Shown in pieces: positions 9,356 through 17,381 of a DNA stretch of 64,000 nt. The position numbers and the translations under genes are program-made. The notes beneath the pieces were generated by a model. The model saw only the letters and a list, made by a program, of their open reading frames with translations, had not been told where the DNA came from and made no database searches. This DNA comes from a virus, in IMG/VR virus record IMGVR_UViG_3300025012_000002, positions 62,001 to 126,000 of that record. One strand, given 5' to 3'. How positions within the stretch are numbered: the stretch's first letter is position 1; each line of letters opens with the position of its first letter.

Positions 9356-9559
9356 TTGGGGCGTAGCTCAGATTTAGGTGTGGACGCACAAAGAGCGGCT
9401 GCAGCGATGCAGAGGGTCGAGGAAGTGATAAGGGATAGACAGACTAGAATAGGATGCTGACAGTTCAGGGGCGTACCCCGGCAGAGGCGGAATCTGCAAG
9501 CTATCAACCTATTTGAAATGGAACGACGTGAAATCTCCTGACCGATACCTCCGCCCCAA
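9356..9559 (+). ncRNA. structured non-coding RNA candidate upstream of recA
   Basis: A roughly 204-base segment, much GC-richer than its surroundings. Its ends pair as TTGGGGCG (9356-9363) with CGCCCCAA (9552-9559). Inside are CTGCA-GCGA-TGCAG, GGGG-CGTA-CCCC (9468-9479), GCAGA/TCTGC (9481-9497) and AATAGG/CCTATT (9448-9453 with 9508-9513). The 5' part looks tRNA-like (GCGTAGCTCAG, with GCTC pairing GAGC), but I find no T arm. The usual conserved sequences of RNase P, tmRNA or group I introns are not recognisable. It lies between ruvC-like and recA, with no protein ORF. Confidence 0.6.
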
Positions 9560-9589
9560 ACATATTAAATGCAAAGTAGGAGCAATTAC

Positions 9590-11884
9590 ATGGCAAGAGA
9601 AAAGAAAGTAAAAGAAGAAACATCTTATCAAGAAATAGAAAAAAAAGGTAAAGTAGAAAGCCTAGATAAAGCGCTTGCTGATATAAAGAAACAGTTTGGT
9701 AATGGTGCTATTATGAAATTTAATAGTGCTAATATAGAAAAGACAGAAACCATATCCACAGGGTCCATGGGGCTTGATAATGCTTTAGGAGTAGGAGGGC
9801 TTCCGCGCGGGAGGATAGTTGAAATATATGGATTCGAGGGGTCTTCCAAGACGACGTTAGCGTTGCACGTAATAAGGGAAGCCCAGAAGTTGGGTGAGAC
9901 GTGTGCTTTCATAGATGCTGAGCATGCTTTGGATATTAATTTAGCTAAAACATATGGAGTTAATGTAAATGAATTACTTATAAGCCAGACGACAACGGGA
10001 GAAGAAGCACTTGAGATAGCGGATACATTGATAAGCAGCGGTTCAATAGGGGTGGTGGTGATCGATTCTGTTGCAGCCTTAGTACCAAAAGCTGAGTTAG
10101 AGGGGGAGATGGGGCAGAGTCATATGGGGCTCCAAGCCCGCTTGCTCAGTCAAGCATGCTTGGCGGAAGATACAGAATTATTTGACCCTTTGACCGGAAA
10201 TATTGAGACTATCAAAAATATTGTTAATAACAAATTAGATTGGAATACCACAACATACAATGAAGGCACTAAGAAATTTATTATCTCTAGTATAGGCGAT
10301 TGGTTTGACCAAGGAAGTAGGACAGTATATAAAGTAAAATTAGATAATAGTAGTGTACTGAAATTAACCGGGGATCATAAAGTATTAACATTTATCGGCT
10401 GGAAAGATGTTAAGGATTTAACACCAACGGACTATATAGCAACCCCATACAGAATACCAGAAATAAAAAATTACAAGACAACGCTGAGTTCGGACGCCAT
10501 AAAAATAATAGCTTATATTTTAGGAGATGGTAATTTTACAACACCTAACTATGGCCTTAGCTTTACTAAGATGGACCCAGTAGTAATTAGTGACTTAGCT
10601 GATGCACTAAAAAGTTTTAATTGTAAGTTAAAAGCAATAGACCATAAAAGTTACCGTATAATAAAAGACGAGAGTCTACCTTTAGGGTCTTTTAAGTCAC
10701 CAGTAAAAGAACTATTAAAGAAATTAGGGATGCATGGCAAAAAATCTCCACAAAAATACATACCAAGCGAAATCTTTACGCTAAATAATACTGAGCTGGC
10801 TTTATTTATCTCTAGATTATGGTCTACAGACGGGCATGTTGTTAATGGTAACATTGTGTACAGCTCAACGTCACAGAAAATGATTAAGCAACTAAAACAT
10901 TTATTACTACGCTTTGGGATTCATAGTAAAATAATAATGTCAACTAGAGAACCTTACCATAATTTGTATAAATTAAATATTTTAGGACGAAAAAATACTA
11001 AAATATTTTTGGATAGCATAGGTTTGGTTGGTTGTAAGGACGCTAAACTTAGAGCCTTATTTAAAAATAAGGAGTATAAATCAGATCAAATTTCTAGAGA
11101 AGAGATGTTGCCTTACTCAGTTTTTGAAAAGATAAAAAAATATACATATGCTGCTGGTTTTACTGGGAAAGACATATCACATTTGATTGGTTATACAAAC
11201 AGAACCTCCTTCCCAGAATTTAGGCCAAATAGATTAAAAATTTCACGTGATATTTTATTTAAAATATCTAAATTTATAAAAAATGAGGAACTATTTGATT
11301 TATCTAACGGAGAATTATGTTGGTCAAAGGTGGAATCAGTAACAGAATGTGGCATGTCTAAAGTATATGATATATCTGTAAACGATTCTCCTAATTTCAT
11401 TATAGATAATATGGTTGTACACAACTGTAGAAAGCTCACAGCTACTATATCAAAAACAAATACAATAGCAATATTCATCAATCAAATAAGGCAAAAACTT
11501 ATTTCGTATGGTGACCCGAATGTTACTACATCAGGAAATGCTCTCAAATTTTATTCTTCTGTTAGGTTGGAGACAAAGAAAAGGGAAACTATAAAAGAGG
11601 GCGATAAGATACTTGGGCAAAAGGTTCATGTAAAGGTTGTTAAAAATAAGGTAGCACCACCGTTCAGTGAGTGTGATTTTGATTTAATTTATGGAAAAGG
11701 TATTGATCGTATAGGAGAAATTGTTGACTTATCTGAAAATTATGGTATAATAGAAAAGTCAGGAGCCTGGTATAAATATAACGGAGAAAACATTGGACAT
11801 GGCAGAGATAAGACTATAGAGTATTTAGAAGCTAACGATAATATTAAAAAAGAAATTGAGAGTAAGTTAAAGGAGATTAAATGA
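9590..11884 (+). CDS. recA: RecA recombinase with intein
   Basis: RecA-family recombinase of 764 residues including an in-frame intein. The RecA halves are 9590-10156 and 11426-11884, about 341 residues once spliced. The ATP-binding loop is [12 protein letters not shown] (about residue 80), with Ser where bacterial RecA has Gly before the Lys. Walker B is [11 protein letters not shown], followed by [11 protein letters not shown] at the insertion junction and INQIRQK after it. The ATG at 9590 follows TAGGAG; an upstream in-frame ATG at 9569 lacks a site. Its stop overlaps the next start (ATGA). It would perform strand exchange with the gp32-like SSB. Confidence 0.92.
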   Translation: MAREKKVKEETSYQEIEKKGKVESLDKALADIKKQFGNGAIMKFNSANIEKTETISTGSMGLDNALGVGGLPRGRIVEIYGFEGSSKTTLALHVIREAQKLGETCAFIDAEHALDINLAKTYGVNVNELLISQTTTGEEALEIADTLISSGSIGVVVIDSVAALVPKAELEGEMGQSHMGLQARLLSQACLAEDTELFDPLTGNIETIKNIVNNKLDWNTTTYNEGTKKFIISSIGDWFDQGSRTVYKVKLDNSSVLKLTGDHKVLTFIGWKDVKDLTPTDYIATPYRIPEIKNYKTTLSSDAIKIIAYILGDGNFTTPNYGLSFTKMDPVVISDLADALKSFNCKLKAIDHKSYRIIKDESLPLGSFKSPVKELLKKLGMHGKKSPQKYIPSEIFTLNNTELALFISRLWSTDGHVVNGNIVYSSTSQKMIKQLKHLLLRFGIHSKIIMSTREPYHNLYKLNILGRKNTKIFLDSIGLVGCKDAKLRALFKNKEYKSDQISREEMLPYSVFEKIKKYTYAAGFTGKDISHLIGYTNRTSFPEFRPNRLKISRDILFKISKFIKNEELFDLSNGELCWSKVESVTECGMSKVYDISVNDSPNFIIDNMVVHNCRKLTATISKTNTIAIFINQIRQKLISYGDPNVTTSGNALKFYSSVRLETKKRETIKEGDKILGQKVHVKVVKNKVAPPFSECDFDLIYGKGIDRIGEIVDLSENYGIIEKSGAWYKYNGENIGHGRDKTIEYLEANDNIKKEIESKLKEIK
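10157..11425 (+). mobile_element. intein with LAGLIDADG-type homing endonuclease in RecA
   Basis: A 423-residue intein. It begins with Cys ([10 protein letters not shown]), has a TGDHKVLT block-B-like motif, and ends VVHN followed by Cys in the RecA extein, the standard splice chemistry. Two dodecapeptide motifs, AYILGDGNF and RLWSTDGHV, mark a LAGLIDADG endonuclease that would spread the element into empty recA genes. All splice-site residues are present, so it should be active in splicing. Confidence 0.92.
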
Positions 11885-12234
11885 AATATCAAAATGATAC
11901 ATTAGTTTTGGTGGACACAGGTGGTTCATCATATATTGGTAAGATAAAAAATTATGATGGTGATTTTGGGCTTAGCCTATATGATGCTTTTAAAATAAGA
12001 GATGTAAATGCGCTTACTCCAGAAGGAGTAATAATGCAAGTTGGTGCTATGTTACAGCCAATTATTCATGGGGTAGACAAGCCATCGGATATTCACGTTC
12101 ATATTGGAGCAATATCAGAGATTACTGATACAATGCAATTATACAAAAATTATGAAGGAATTATGGCAAAGTGTTCCGGGATAATATTAGCTCCAGCAAA
12201 TGCATTAAATAATATAAAGAAAATTGAGCTATGA
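11881..12234 (+). CDS. hypothetical protein downstream of recA
   Basis: A 117-residue protein, mostly beta-strand by appearance ([32 protein letters not shown]). It overlaps recA and the next gene by ATGA, so it is translationally coupled on both sides. No family is recognised. Confidence 0.7.
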   Translation: MKYQNDTLVLVDTGGSSYIGKIKNYDGDFGLSLYDAFKIRDVNALTPEGVIMQVGAMLQPIIHGVDKPSDIHVHIGAISEITDTMQLYKNYEGIMAKCSGIILAPANALNNIKKIEL

Positions 12235-12368
12235 TTAGAGATACAGACATAACAGAAGAACTTATTGCTAAGATAGAATATGAGATAGGGATGGGATCTT
12301 GTGCTTGGGATATGATTGACCCTAAGTATCTCATAGCATCTATAATAAATGTATGGAGTGCTAAGTAA
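12231..12368 (+). CDS. small hypothetical protein
   Basis: A 45-residue ORF that starts on the ATGA stop of the previous gene. It is mainly helical and acidic in its first half. The coupling supports reality; no function can be given. Confidence 0.55.
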   Translation: MIRDTDITEELIAKIEYEIGMGSCAWDMIDPKYLIASIINVWSAK

Positions 12369-12373
12369 AAGCA

Positions 12374-12703
12374 ATGGATTTTAATTTTATAATATTAAAC
12401 GATAGTAATCAGTCAGGAGATGCAGAATTATTTTTTGGAGATCACGAAGGTAATTTACACGATGATATAACAATTGAAATAACCCCAGATAAAGATATGT
12501 ATGACATCCTGGTTATGACAAATATTTTCAAGAGCAAAGGAGATGCTCGTAAAAATTGGACTAAAACAGGAAAAGAAATACCATGGGGATTTAGTTACTT
12601 TAGAGTAGGTAAACTACGGCATACTATTTGTATTTTAAATACATTAAAAGATAAAGGAGATGAATGTAGTGAAAATAAGAGTGGGACTGAGTCAGACTAT
12701 TAA
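12374..12703 (+). CDS. hypothetical protein
   Basis: A 109-residue protein with SKGDARKNW and IPWGFSYFRVGKLRH in its second half, a motif style I associate with conserved small phage proteins. It starts 5 bases after the preceding stop and overlaps the next gene. The function is unknown. Confidence 0.65.
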   Translation: MDFNFIILNDSNQSGDAELFFGDHEGNLHDDITIEITPDKDMYDILVMTNIFKSKGDARKNWTKTGKEIPWGFSYFRVGKLRHTICILNTLKDKGDECSENKSGTESDY

Positions 12704-12908
12704 TATAGGAAATTTTGAGAATGTGCGTCCTTCTGTGGAAGTAGAAGACGATCCACAATTCAAGATTAAGACTAAGACTATCTCCTCATTGGGGGAGAAG
12801 GAAGTAGAGACTACAGAAGAATGCTACGAAAGACTATCAAAATTATGTCACAAATTACTGTATAAGGAAATTATAAAGCTTGAGCAGCAAACACAAAATA
12901 ATAAATAA
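12660..12908 (+). CDS. hypothetical protein with N-terminal beta segment
   Basis: Up to 82 residues. The ATG at 12660 directly abuts the AAGGAG, so GTG at 12669 (spacing about 8) may be the true start. It reads VKIRVGLSQTINIGNFENV and then an acidic and helical C-terminus. It may be a small DNA-metabolism partner protein; not assignable. Confidence 0.6.
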   Translation: MNVVKIRVGLSQTINIGNFENVRPSVEVEDDPQFKIKTKTISSLGEKEVETTEECYERLSKLCHKLLYKEIIKLEQQTQNNK

Positions 12909-13098
12909 TTCCCCTGGGAATGAATTATGTAAGGACTGTCAGTATGCGATTTTATTATTAGATACTGTTGAGGAGCACTCATATATGTGCTTAAAGTGTG
13001 CAAAAGTAAATAGTAAAAATTGTACTAGACATTTTATAGTAAAAATGTTAGACTGTATTACTGATTGTAGTATTTGCGGCTACAAAAATTGTGATTGA
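12880..13098 (+). CDS. small zinc-finger-like protein
   Basis: Up to 72 residues. It has CKDC, CLKCAK, NCTR, DCITDCSICGY and NCD, at least eight Cys, suggesting two metal sites. The start is uncertain: TTG at 12880 overlaps the previous gene and lacks a strong ribosome binding site. The function is unknown. The 86 bases that follow hold no gene. Confidence 0.5.
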   Translation: MSSKHKIINNSPGNELCKDCQYAILLLDTVEEHSYMCLKCAKVNSKNCTRHFIVKMLDCITDCSICGYKNCD

Positions 13099-13184
13099 GA
13101 TATAGCTAGTTTTGAGGATCAATTACAAATAACAAATAAATATATTAATAGCACAACAAGAAGAAAAAAAGGTAGAGTTGAATT

Positions 13185-13718
13185 ATGATAATCGGGGTTT
13201 CAGGAAAAGCTGGTTCTGGGAAGGATTGTTTAGCTAGTTACTTAGTAGACAAGTACAATTTTATAAAATTGGCATTTGCAGATGAACTAAAGATAAAATG
13301 TTCCATAGATTTTGATTTGTCTAAAGAACAGATGTATGGTGAATTAAAAAATGCGGTAGACAAAAGATATAATAAAACACCAAGAGAAATATTACAGATC
13401 ACTGGTCAATTTTACCGAGGAATATATGCTAATTTTTGGGTAGACAGATGTATCGATAAAGTTTTACCTAATAAAAACTACGTTATTTCTGACATAAGAT
13501 TTCCAAATGAATATAAGGCGGTGTCCGCTTACGGAGGAAAAATCATTAGACTAGAACGAAACAGTATTTTTCGCAAATCTTTTTTCGGCCAAGGGGATGT
13601 GAGTGAGACCGCCTTAGATAACTTTTCATTTGATTCAGTTATATATAACAATAGCTCTATCATAAATTTATATAATGAGATAGATACATGGGGGGTACAT
13701 AATGATTTATTCAAATAA
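13185..13718 (+). CDS. deoxynucleoside monophosphate kinase (T4 gp1-like)
   Basis: A 177-residue P-loop kinase that phosphorylates dNMPs for phage DNA synthesis. The P-loop is GVSGKAGSGKDCLA (residues 4-17). It has LAFADELK, then TPREILQITGQFYR and VISDIRFPNEY, which are typical of T4 gp1-type dNMP kinases. It overlaps the start of the ThyA-like gene by 17 bases, so both belong to nucleotide supply. Confidence 0.85.
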   Translation: MIIGVSGKAGSGKDCLASYLVDKYNFIKLAFADELKIKCSIDFDLSKEQMYGELKNAVDKRYNKTPREILQITGQFYRGIYANFWVDRCIDKVLPNKNYVISDIRFPNEYKAVSAYGGKIIRLERNSIFRKSFFGQGDVSETALDNFSFDSVIYNNSSIINLYNEIDTWGVHNDLFK

Positions 13719-14358
13719 ATATTACAGTATCTCGGATGCATGGTTTGGACTGTTATACAACATACAAGAGTATGGATACAAACAGATCATACAAAGAGGG
13801 TCTTTTTCTGGTGAGGAAAACTATAGAATACAATACCCTTTTGTCGCAATAGAAATAGAGCACCCAAGTATAGATATGATTCCTATTATGCCGCAGGGAA
13901 TGGAATCATTGGCCCCCACTACTATGTCATATGTAGAAGATTATTTTGCTATGTATTTAATGAATGATGAGTTAAAAGAAAATGAAATTTACACGTATGG
14001 TTCTCGTATAAAACCATATATAAACACACTGATAGAGATGTTAAAAGCTACTCCATATACGAATCAAGCTGCGCTTGAGATAGCTTCTTCTGGTGATATA
14101 TTTAAGACTGACCCACCATGCCTCAGAACGCTTACTTTCAAAGTAGTAGACAATAAATTAAACATGTCTATATTCTTTAGATCAAACGATCTTTACGGAG
14201 GCTTTCCAACAAATTTGGCGGGGTTAGAATTATTAAAACAACTAGTATCCTCCGAGGCAAATTTAGAAAATGGTAAAATATATTACGCCTCGGATGGGCT
14301 GCATATTTATAGTAATCAATTAAGCATTATAAATACAAGATTAAACAGAAAATGTTAA
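13702..14358 (+). CDS. thymidylate synthase-like protein
   Basis: A 218-residue protein, shorter than classical ThyA (about 260). The C-terminal half carries the ThyA signature series: DPPCLRTLTF with the catalytic-type Cys, FFRSNDLYGGFPTNLAGLELL-like substrate region (about residues 155-175), and YYASDGLHIYSNQ. The N-terminal region is divergent. It could be a thymidylate synthase, or a dCMP/dUMP hydroxymethylase-type relative that modifies phage DNA. GGGGG lies just before the start. Last gene before cassette island 1. Confidence 0.75.
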   Translation: MIYSNKYYSISDAWFGLLYNIQEYGYKQIIQRGSFSGEENYRIQYPFVAIEIEHPSIDMIPIMPQGMESLAPTTMSYVEDYFAMYLMNDELKENEIYTYGSRIKPYINTLIEMLKATPYTNQAALEIASSGDIFKTDPPCLRTLTFKVVDNKLNMSIFFRSNDLYGGFPTNLAGLELLKQLVSSEANLENGKIYYASDGLHIYSNQLSIINTRLNRKC

Positions 14359-14360
14359 TA

Positions 14361-14389
14361 TTGACTTTTTAAGATAAATGATATACAAT
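14361..14389 (+). promoter_or_regulatory. sigma-70-like promoter directly upstream of cassette island 1
   Basis: TTGACT at 14361-14366 and TACAAT at 14384-14389 have a 17-bp spacer. It lies between the ThyA-like gene and the first attC-like site, in the position of an integron Pc promoter, and reads into the cassettes. Confidence 0.7.
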
Positions 14390-14390
14390 G

Positions 14391-14446
14391 TAACGCCTAG
14401 ATTATAACAAGGCAGTTCGGGCGTCCGGTTGAAGCGCCAGTTAGGC
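14391..14446 (+). other. attC-like site, island 1 entry
   Basis: It runs from TAACGCCTA, whose CGCCTA pairs with the TAGGCG at its end, to right core GTTAGGC (14440-14446). It is GC-rich and imperfectly palindromic. The left core is degenerate, so it could be an attI-like or decayed site. Confidence 0.55.
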
Positions 14447-14469
14447 GCAAAAGAAATGGAGAGGATGCA

Positions 14470-14700
14470 ATGATTCGCATAATAGTTCGAGTAGATGATG
14501 CAAGTATGGCTGCAAATGTTGGTGGTAGCGTTAGCGTGGAAACAAAGCACAAAACATTTGATCTGGATATTCCAGAAGTAGAAAAGTACCTGCGCGATGC
14601 CTACGGGGCATATTCACATGCCAACGTGGTCGGGGTTGAGTTGTTGGAGCCTAACGCCAGCATCCAGCGGCAGGAGATATATGGACAATATAGAGTTTAA
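14470..14700 (+). CDS. cassette gene, hypothetical (paralogue of the 42991 gene)
   Basis: A 76-residue cassette protein with a GGAGAGG ribosome binding site. It shares M-x-R-x-I, DxDIPxxE and a final xGVExLxPNA with the first gene of island 2 (42991-43176), where PNA is encoded by the start of the attC site. Here reading continues 12 residues further because the attC-like site at 14649 is unusual. The function is unknown. Confidence 0.7.
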   Translation: MIRIIVRVDDASMAANVGGSVSVETKHKTFDLDIPEVEKYLRDAYGAYSHANVVGVELLEPNASIQRQEIYGQYRV

Positions 14701-14768
14701 AGACGGCAAGACATACGAGAAAAGCACAGGCCGGGAGATAGTGAGTCCGCTGGATGCTGGCGTTAGTC
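14649..14768 (+). other. long attC-like inverted repeat
   Basis: GCCTAAC (14649-14655) opens and GTTAGTC (14762-14768) closes a 120-base element. Its arms, CTAACGCCAGCATCCAGCGG and the reverse complement, match perfectly over 20 bases. The start codon of the next ORF lies in the loop. Confidence 0.7.
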
Positions 14769-14944
14769 TTGAGACTTGTGATTGTGATAAGACTGTATTG
14801 CATGATGGTATTTGTCCTTTTTGCAAGTTACGATATCTCGAAAATGAGAATAAGCATCTCAAAGAAGAGCTTGCTACTGAGAAAATGATAGTGACAGACT
14901 TATTATCACAGATCAGAGAGTTAGAAAAGCATTGCATAGATTAA
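14681..14944 (+). CDS. cassette gene, Cys-containing coiled-coil protein
   Basis: An 87-residue protein that starts within the attC-like loop (CAGGAG upstream) and overlaps the end of the previous ORF. It has CDCDKT and CPFCKLRYLENE, a likely zinc knuckle, followed by a leucine-rich helix (HLKEELATEK...LLSQIRELEKH). It resembles the small accessory proteins of phages and integron cassettes. The function is unknown. Confidence 0.65.
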   Translation: MDNIEFKDGKTYEKSTGREIVSPLDAGVSLETCDCDKTVLHDGICPFCKLRYLENENKHLKEELATEKMIVTDLLSQIRELEKHCID

Positions 14945-14996
14945 CACCAAAATGACGCGCAAGCGAAGCGCGTCGCCGTCGATTTTATGGTTAGGA
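14939..14996 (+). other. attC-like site
   Basis: Left core GATTAAC overlaps the upstream stop codon. A GC-rich stem (GACGCGC...GCGCGTC) follows, with right core GTTAGGA at 14990-14996. Confidence 0.75.
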
Positions 14997-15007
14997 TTGG
15001 AGGAGCT

Positions 15008-15238
15008 TTGAATATACCACGCGGATTCAGCGGATATTTTTGTATCGGGAAAACATACGGCGGTTTCAGGATCGAAATTGCGGCAGGATTCTTGTACCGC
15101 GTTTGTCTTGGGTGGGTGTCTTTTGGTTTTATCACCTACGACCTCGAACAGCTCATCGTCCACGGAGCGGAGCATATTAAAGTGCATGATAAATTATCCG
15201 ACGAAGAAATGGCCGATATTCTCAAAGTGAAATCCTAA
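15008..15238 (+). CDS. cassette gene, hypothetical
   Basis: A 76-residue protein. TTG at 15008 follows GGAGGAG at good spacing; an in-frame ATG at 14987 lies inside the attC site. The first half is glycine/aromatic-rich (GFSGYFCIGKTYGGF) and may be beta-sheet; the second half is helical. It ends in the next attC. No family recognised. Confidence 0.6.
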   Translation: MNIPRGFSGYFCIGKTYGGFRIEIAAGFLYRVCLGWVSFGFITYDLEQLIVHGAEHIKVHDKLSDEEMADILKVKS

Positions 15239-15293
15239 CGTATTTAGCACAGCAGCAAGCGGAGCGCAGTCTGTCTGCTGCGGCTTGTTATGT
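15233..15293 (+). other. attC-like site
   Basis: TCCTAAC contains the upstream stop. A palindromic GCAGCAAGCGGAG region follows, and right core GTTATGT is at 15287-15293. Confidence 0.75.
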
Positions 15294-15313
15294 GCGGATT
15301 CAAGGGGGATTAC

Positions 15314-15874
15314 GTGGCAAAAAATAGAGCGAGATTGATGATACTGAGTGAGTTGATGTCGTTTCCGACGATCAACAATAAGGATTGGCGGTCGGATTTT
15401 GGTAACGATAAGCCACAAGTCGGCGACCTCGTTTCGCTGACCTCTGCACCGCCGTCAAAGTGGTATCTGTCTTGGTTCCGGGAATATGACCAGAACAATG
15501 GATGGCCGAAGTACCTGCTGGAAAGTATCGAGGATGGGGAACTTTGCTGGTGGGAAAATGTCGGGCTCAACTTCTATGACCGCGAACGGGTAGCAAATCG
15601 CCCACAGTGGAAATGGGATGACAAGCAGTTCGAGTTTAACGACCGCTGGCACAAGGTCTGCCGCAAGAATGACGCTTACATTGTCCTGGGATGCCAGCCC
15701 GTTTTTCACGATGACGGTTCCGTGACATTGGATGTCCGTAACCGCTTCCAGTTCAGCGACTACCGGAACCCTCGGACGTTCCAAGACTGGAAGAAAGTGA
15801 CAATGAAGCAGATGGATGCCTACTACAAGGAATCCGCAGCGGAGTATGAAACAACGGACAAAAAGAGCACATAA
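15314..15874 (+). CDS. cassette gene, hypothetical tryptophan-rich protein
   Basis: A 186-residue protein, the largest intact in island 1. The GTG start at 15314 is preceded by AAGGGGG; an in-frame ATG at 15290 is inside the attC. It is rich in Trp, Asp and aromatic residues (SKWYLSWFREYD, WPKYLLESI, CWWENVGLNFY, RPQWKWDD), suggesting a compact beta-rich fold. Clearly GC-richer than phage genes. No function recognised. Confidence 0.7.
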   Translation: MAKNRARLMILSELMSFPTINNKDWRSDFGNDKPQVGDLVSLTSAPPSKWYLSWFREYDQNNGWPKYLLESIEDGELCWWENVGLNFYDRERVANRPQWKWDDKQFEFNDRWHKVCRKNDAYIVLGCQPVFHDDGSVTLDVRNRFQFSDYRNPRTFQDWKKVTMKQMDAYYKESAAEYETTDKKST

Positions 15875-15927
15875 CAAAGAATTGAGCCGCGCAGCGAAGC
15901 GGAGTCGGCTCGAATGACTGGTTATAT
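15869..15927 (+). other. attC-like site
   Basis: Left core ACATAAC overlaps the stop. The stem GAGCCGCGC...GTCGGCTCG is imperfect, and right core GTTATAT is at 15921-15927. Confidence 0.8.
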
Positions 15928-15939
15928 TTTGAGGTTTTT

Positions 15940-16350
15940 ATGAACGTACATTTTTCGTCAGAGACAGATTTATGGAGCACACCACAGGCCACGTTCGACA
16001 AATTGCACGAGGAATTTGGTTTTGCTCTTGACGTATGCGCGATACCGGAAAACGCAAAGTGTCCGCGCTTCTTCTCGCCGGAACAAGACGGCTTAAAGCA
16101 AGAGTGGCGCGGGATCTGCTGGATGAACCAGCCGTATGGCCGGGAAATAGCCCGCTGGATGCGTAAGGCATACGAAAGCTCACGCGCCGGTGCAACGGTG
16201 GTTTGTCTTGTTCCGGCGAGAACGGACACGGCATGGTGGCACGATTACGCGGTAAAGGGTGAAATAAGATTTATTAGAGGACGGCTGAAATTCGGAGGGC
16301 AAGCCAACAGTGCGCCTTTTCCGAGTGCAATAGTGATTTTCAAAATATAA
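15940..16350 (+). CDS. cassette-borne DNA N6-adenine methyltransferase (phage Dam type)
   Basis: A 136-residue protein matching the compact phage Dam family. It has WSTPQATFDKLHEEFGFALD at the N-terminus, DVCAIPENAKCP, the catalytic-type NQPYGREI (about residues 68-75), and a conserved end FIRGRLKFGGQANSAPFPSA. It would methylate adenine in DNA and could protect phage DNA from host restriction. It lies between two attC-like sites and has cassette-like base composition. Confidence 0.85.
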   Translation: MNVHFSSETDLWSTPQATFDKLHEEFGFALDVCAIPENAKCPRFFSPEQDGLKQEWRGICWMNQPYGREIARWMRKAYESSRAGATVVCLVPARTDTAWWHDYAVKGEIRFIRGRLKFGGQANSAPFPSAIVIFKI

Positions 16351-16393
16351 CGAATGAGTTAAGTCGTTCATCGGCTTGAACGGCTGGTTGGGT
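16345..16393 (+). other. attC-like site
   Basis: ATATAAC includes the methyltransferase stop. GAGTTAAGTCGTTC...GAACGGC forms the stem, with right core GTTGGGT at 16387-16393. Confidence 0.7.
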
Positions 16394-16409
16394 GAGATGA
16401 GATACGTAT

Positions 16410-16589
16410 ATGGATAAAACAAAGTTTAATTGGAAATGTATTCATTGTGAAAAAAGAAATATTACCCCTCTTAATTTCCAGTTTGATGTCCCTCAAGGGT
16501 ATTCAGTTGAATGGGCATGTAGGCATTGTGGAAAGAATACTACAATATCATGGACGCTAAATATTGCTTATCCAAAAAAACAAAAGTAG
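16410..16589 (+). CDS. cassette gene, small zinc-ribbon protein
   Basis: A 59-residue protein with CIHCEK near residue 10 and CRHCGK near 40, the spacing of a zinc ribbon. It is AT-rich, unlike its neighbours, so it was captured from a different source. Its ribosome binding site is weak. The function is unknown. Confidence 0.55.
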   Translation: MDKTKFNWKCIHCEKRNITPLNFQFDVPQGYSVEWACRHCGKNTTISWTLNIAYPKKQK

Positions 16590-16591
16590 GA

Positions 16592-16647
16592 TATTAACGC
16601 CGAAATAACGGCAGATGGAAGCCGTCCGCGTTGATTGACGGTTAGGA
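16592..16647 (+). other. attC-like site
   Basis: TATTAACGCCG opens it. The stem ACGGCAGATGGAAGCCGT is followed by right core GTTAGGA (16641-16647). Confidence 0.75.
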
Positions 16648-16671
16648 TCTGCAACAACTACGGAGGAAACA

Positions 16672-16971
16672 ATGAAGCAGGTTTTGATTTTTCACACAGG
16701 CGAAACGACATGCAGCGAACCGCCGTCTTACCCCGGCTCGATGTGTCCGTTTGTGTTCGCCCGCAGGTTTGGAACTGAGGGGGTATGTCGTCTATTCGGA
16801 GATGTGCCACTGGATGATGTTGATGGATGGCTGCAACGACTGCCAGAATGCGTAGCCAAGTTTCACGGGGCGCATGACGAGCTGATGGGTGGCGGGTTCG
16901 GCTTAGCTCCGCATTCTCACGGCGCGAAGCACCGGGAGAACGCCGTGTTGAGCGGCGCGGCCAAGAAGTAA
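16672..16971 (+). CDS. cassette gene, hypothetical
   Basis: A 99-residue protein with a good GGAGGAAACA ribosome binding site. It has a beta-like start (KQVLIFHTG), two Cys in the first 25 residues, and a glycine/histidine-rich end (GGGFGLAPHSHGAKHRE). GC-rich. No family recognised. Confidence 0.6.
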   Translation: MKQVLIFHTGETTCSEPPSYPGSMCPFVFARRFGTEGVCRLFGDVPLDDVDGWLQRLPECVAKFHGAHDELMGGGFGLAPHSHGAKHRENAVLSGAAKK

Positions 16972-17019
16972 AACTAGGCGCGGCGTAATTCCGCGTCCGC
17001 CTCGAACACACAGTTAGGT
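16971..17019 (+). other. attC-like site with degenerate left core
   Basis: AAACTAGGCGCGGCG and CCGCGTCCGCCTCG can pair, and right core GTTAGGT is at 17013-17019. The left core is not a clean RYYYAAC. Confidence 0.6.
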
Positions 17020-17027
17020 GCGATTGC

Positions 17028-17189
17028 ATGAACATTAACAAGTGGACTCGCGGAAAAACTTTAATTGGAGGCAAATTGTTATTTGCGGGTGGATACCCAA
17101 AGTACCGGATTTTTCCAAAGATTGTTGTTTGGGGCAAATGTACCAGTATTTTTTGGCTAGGAACTGAAGTGGTGTGGGTTCGCACCTAA
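17028..17189 (+). CDS. cassette gene, small hypothetical
   Basis: A 53-residue basic, aromatic protein (WTRGKTLIGGKLLFAGGYPKY), perhaps membrane-associated or beta-rich. The stop lies in the next attC core. The ribosome binding site is weak. Function unknown. Confidence 0.5.
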   Translation: MNINKWTRGKTLIGGKLLFAGGYPKYRIFPKIVVWGKCTSIFWLGTEVVWVRT

Positions 17190-17243
17190 CGCCAAGCTAA
17201 GGGGTGCGGCCTTATCGCATCCCTCTTGAGCGACTGGTTATAT
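17184..17243 (+). other. attC-like site
   Basis: Left core ACCTAAC, then GCCAAGCTAAGGGGTGCGG with the arm GCATCCCTCTTGAGCG, and right core GTTATAT at 17237-17243. One of the clearest sites. Confidence 0.85.
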
Positions 17244-17381
17244 TTTTAAATCTGCGCTGGCTGGAAGCCATAGGGGGTTAGAATTGGAACTGATGATATT
17301 TGGGATTATTTTTTTGCTTATATGTATTGCAGCCCTTGGCGGGGGGACATCGGGAGACGGGCCACCGCCAGGAGATTACGA

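Noticed and set aside
9356-9559. tmRNA or RNase P RNA
   Set aside because: There is no tag reading frame, no T arm at the 3' end and none of the conserved RNase P core sequences.
15455-16234. Long minus-strand frames within island 1
   Set aside because: They are shadows of the GC-rich plus-strand genes, cross attC sites and have no ribosome binding sites.
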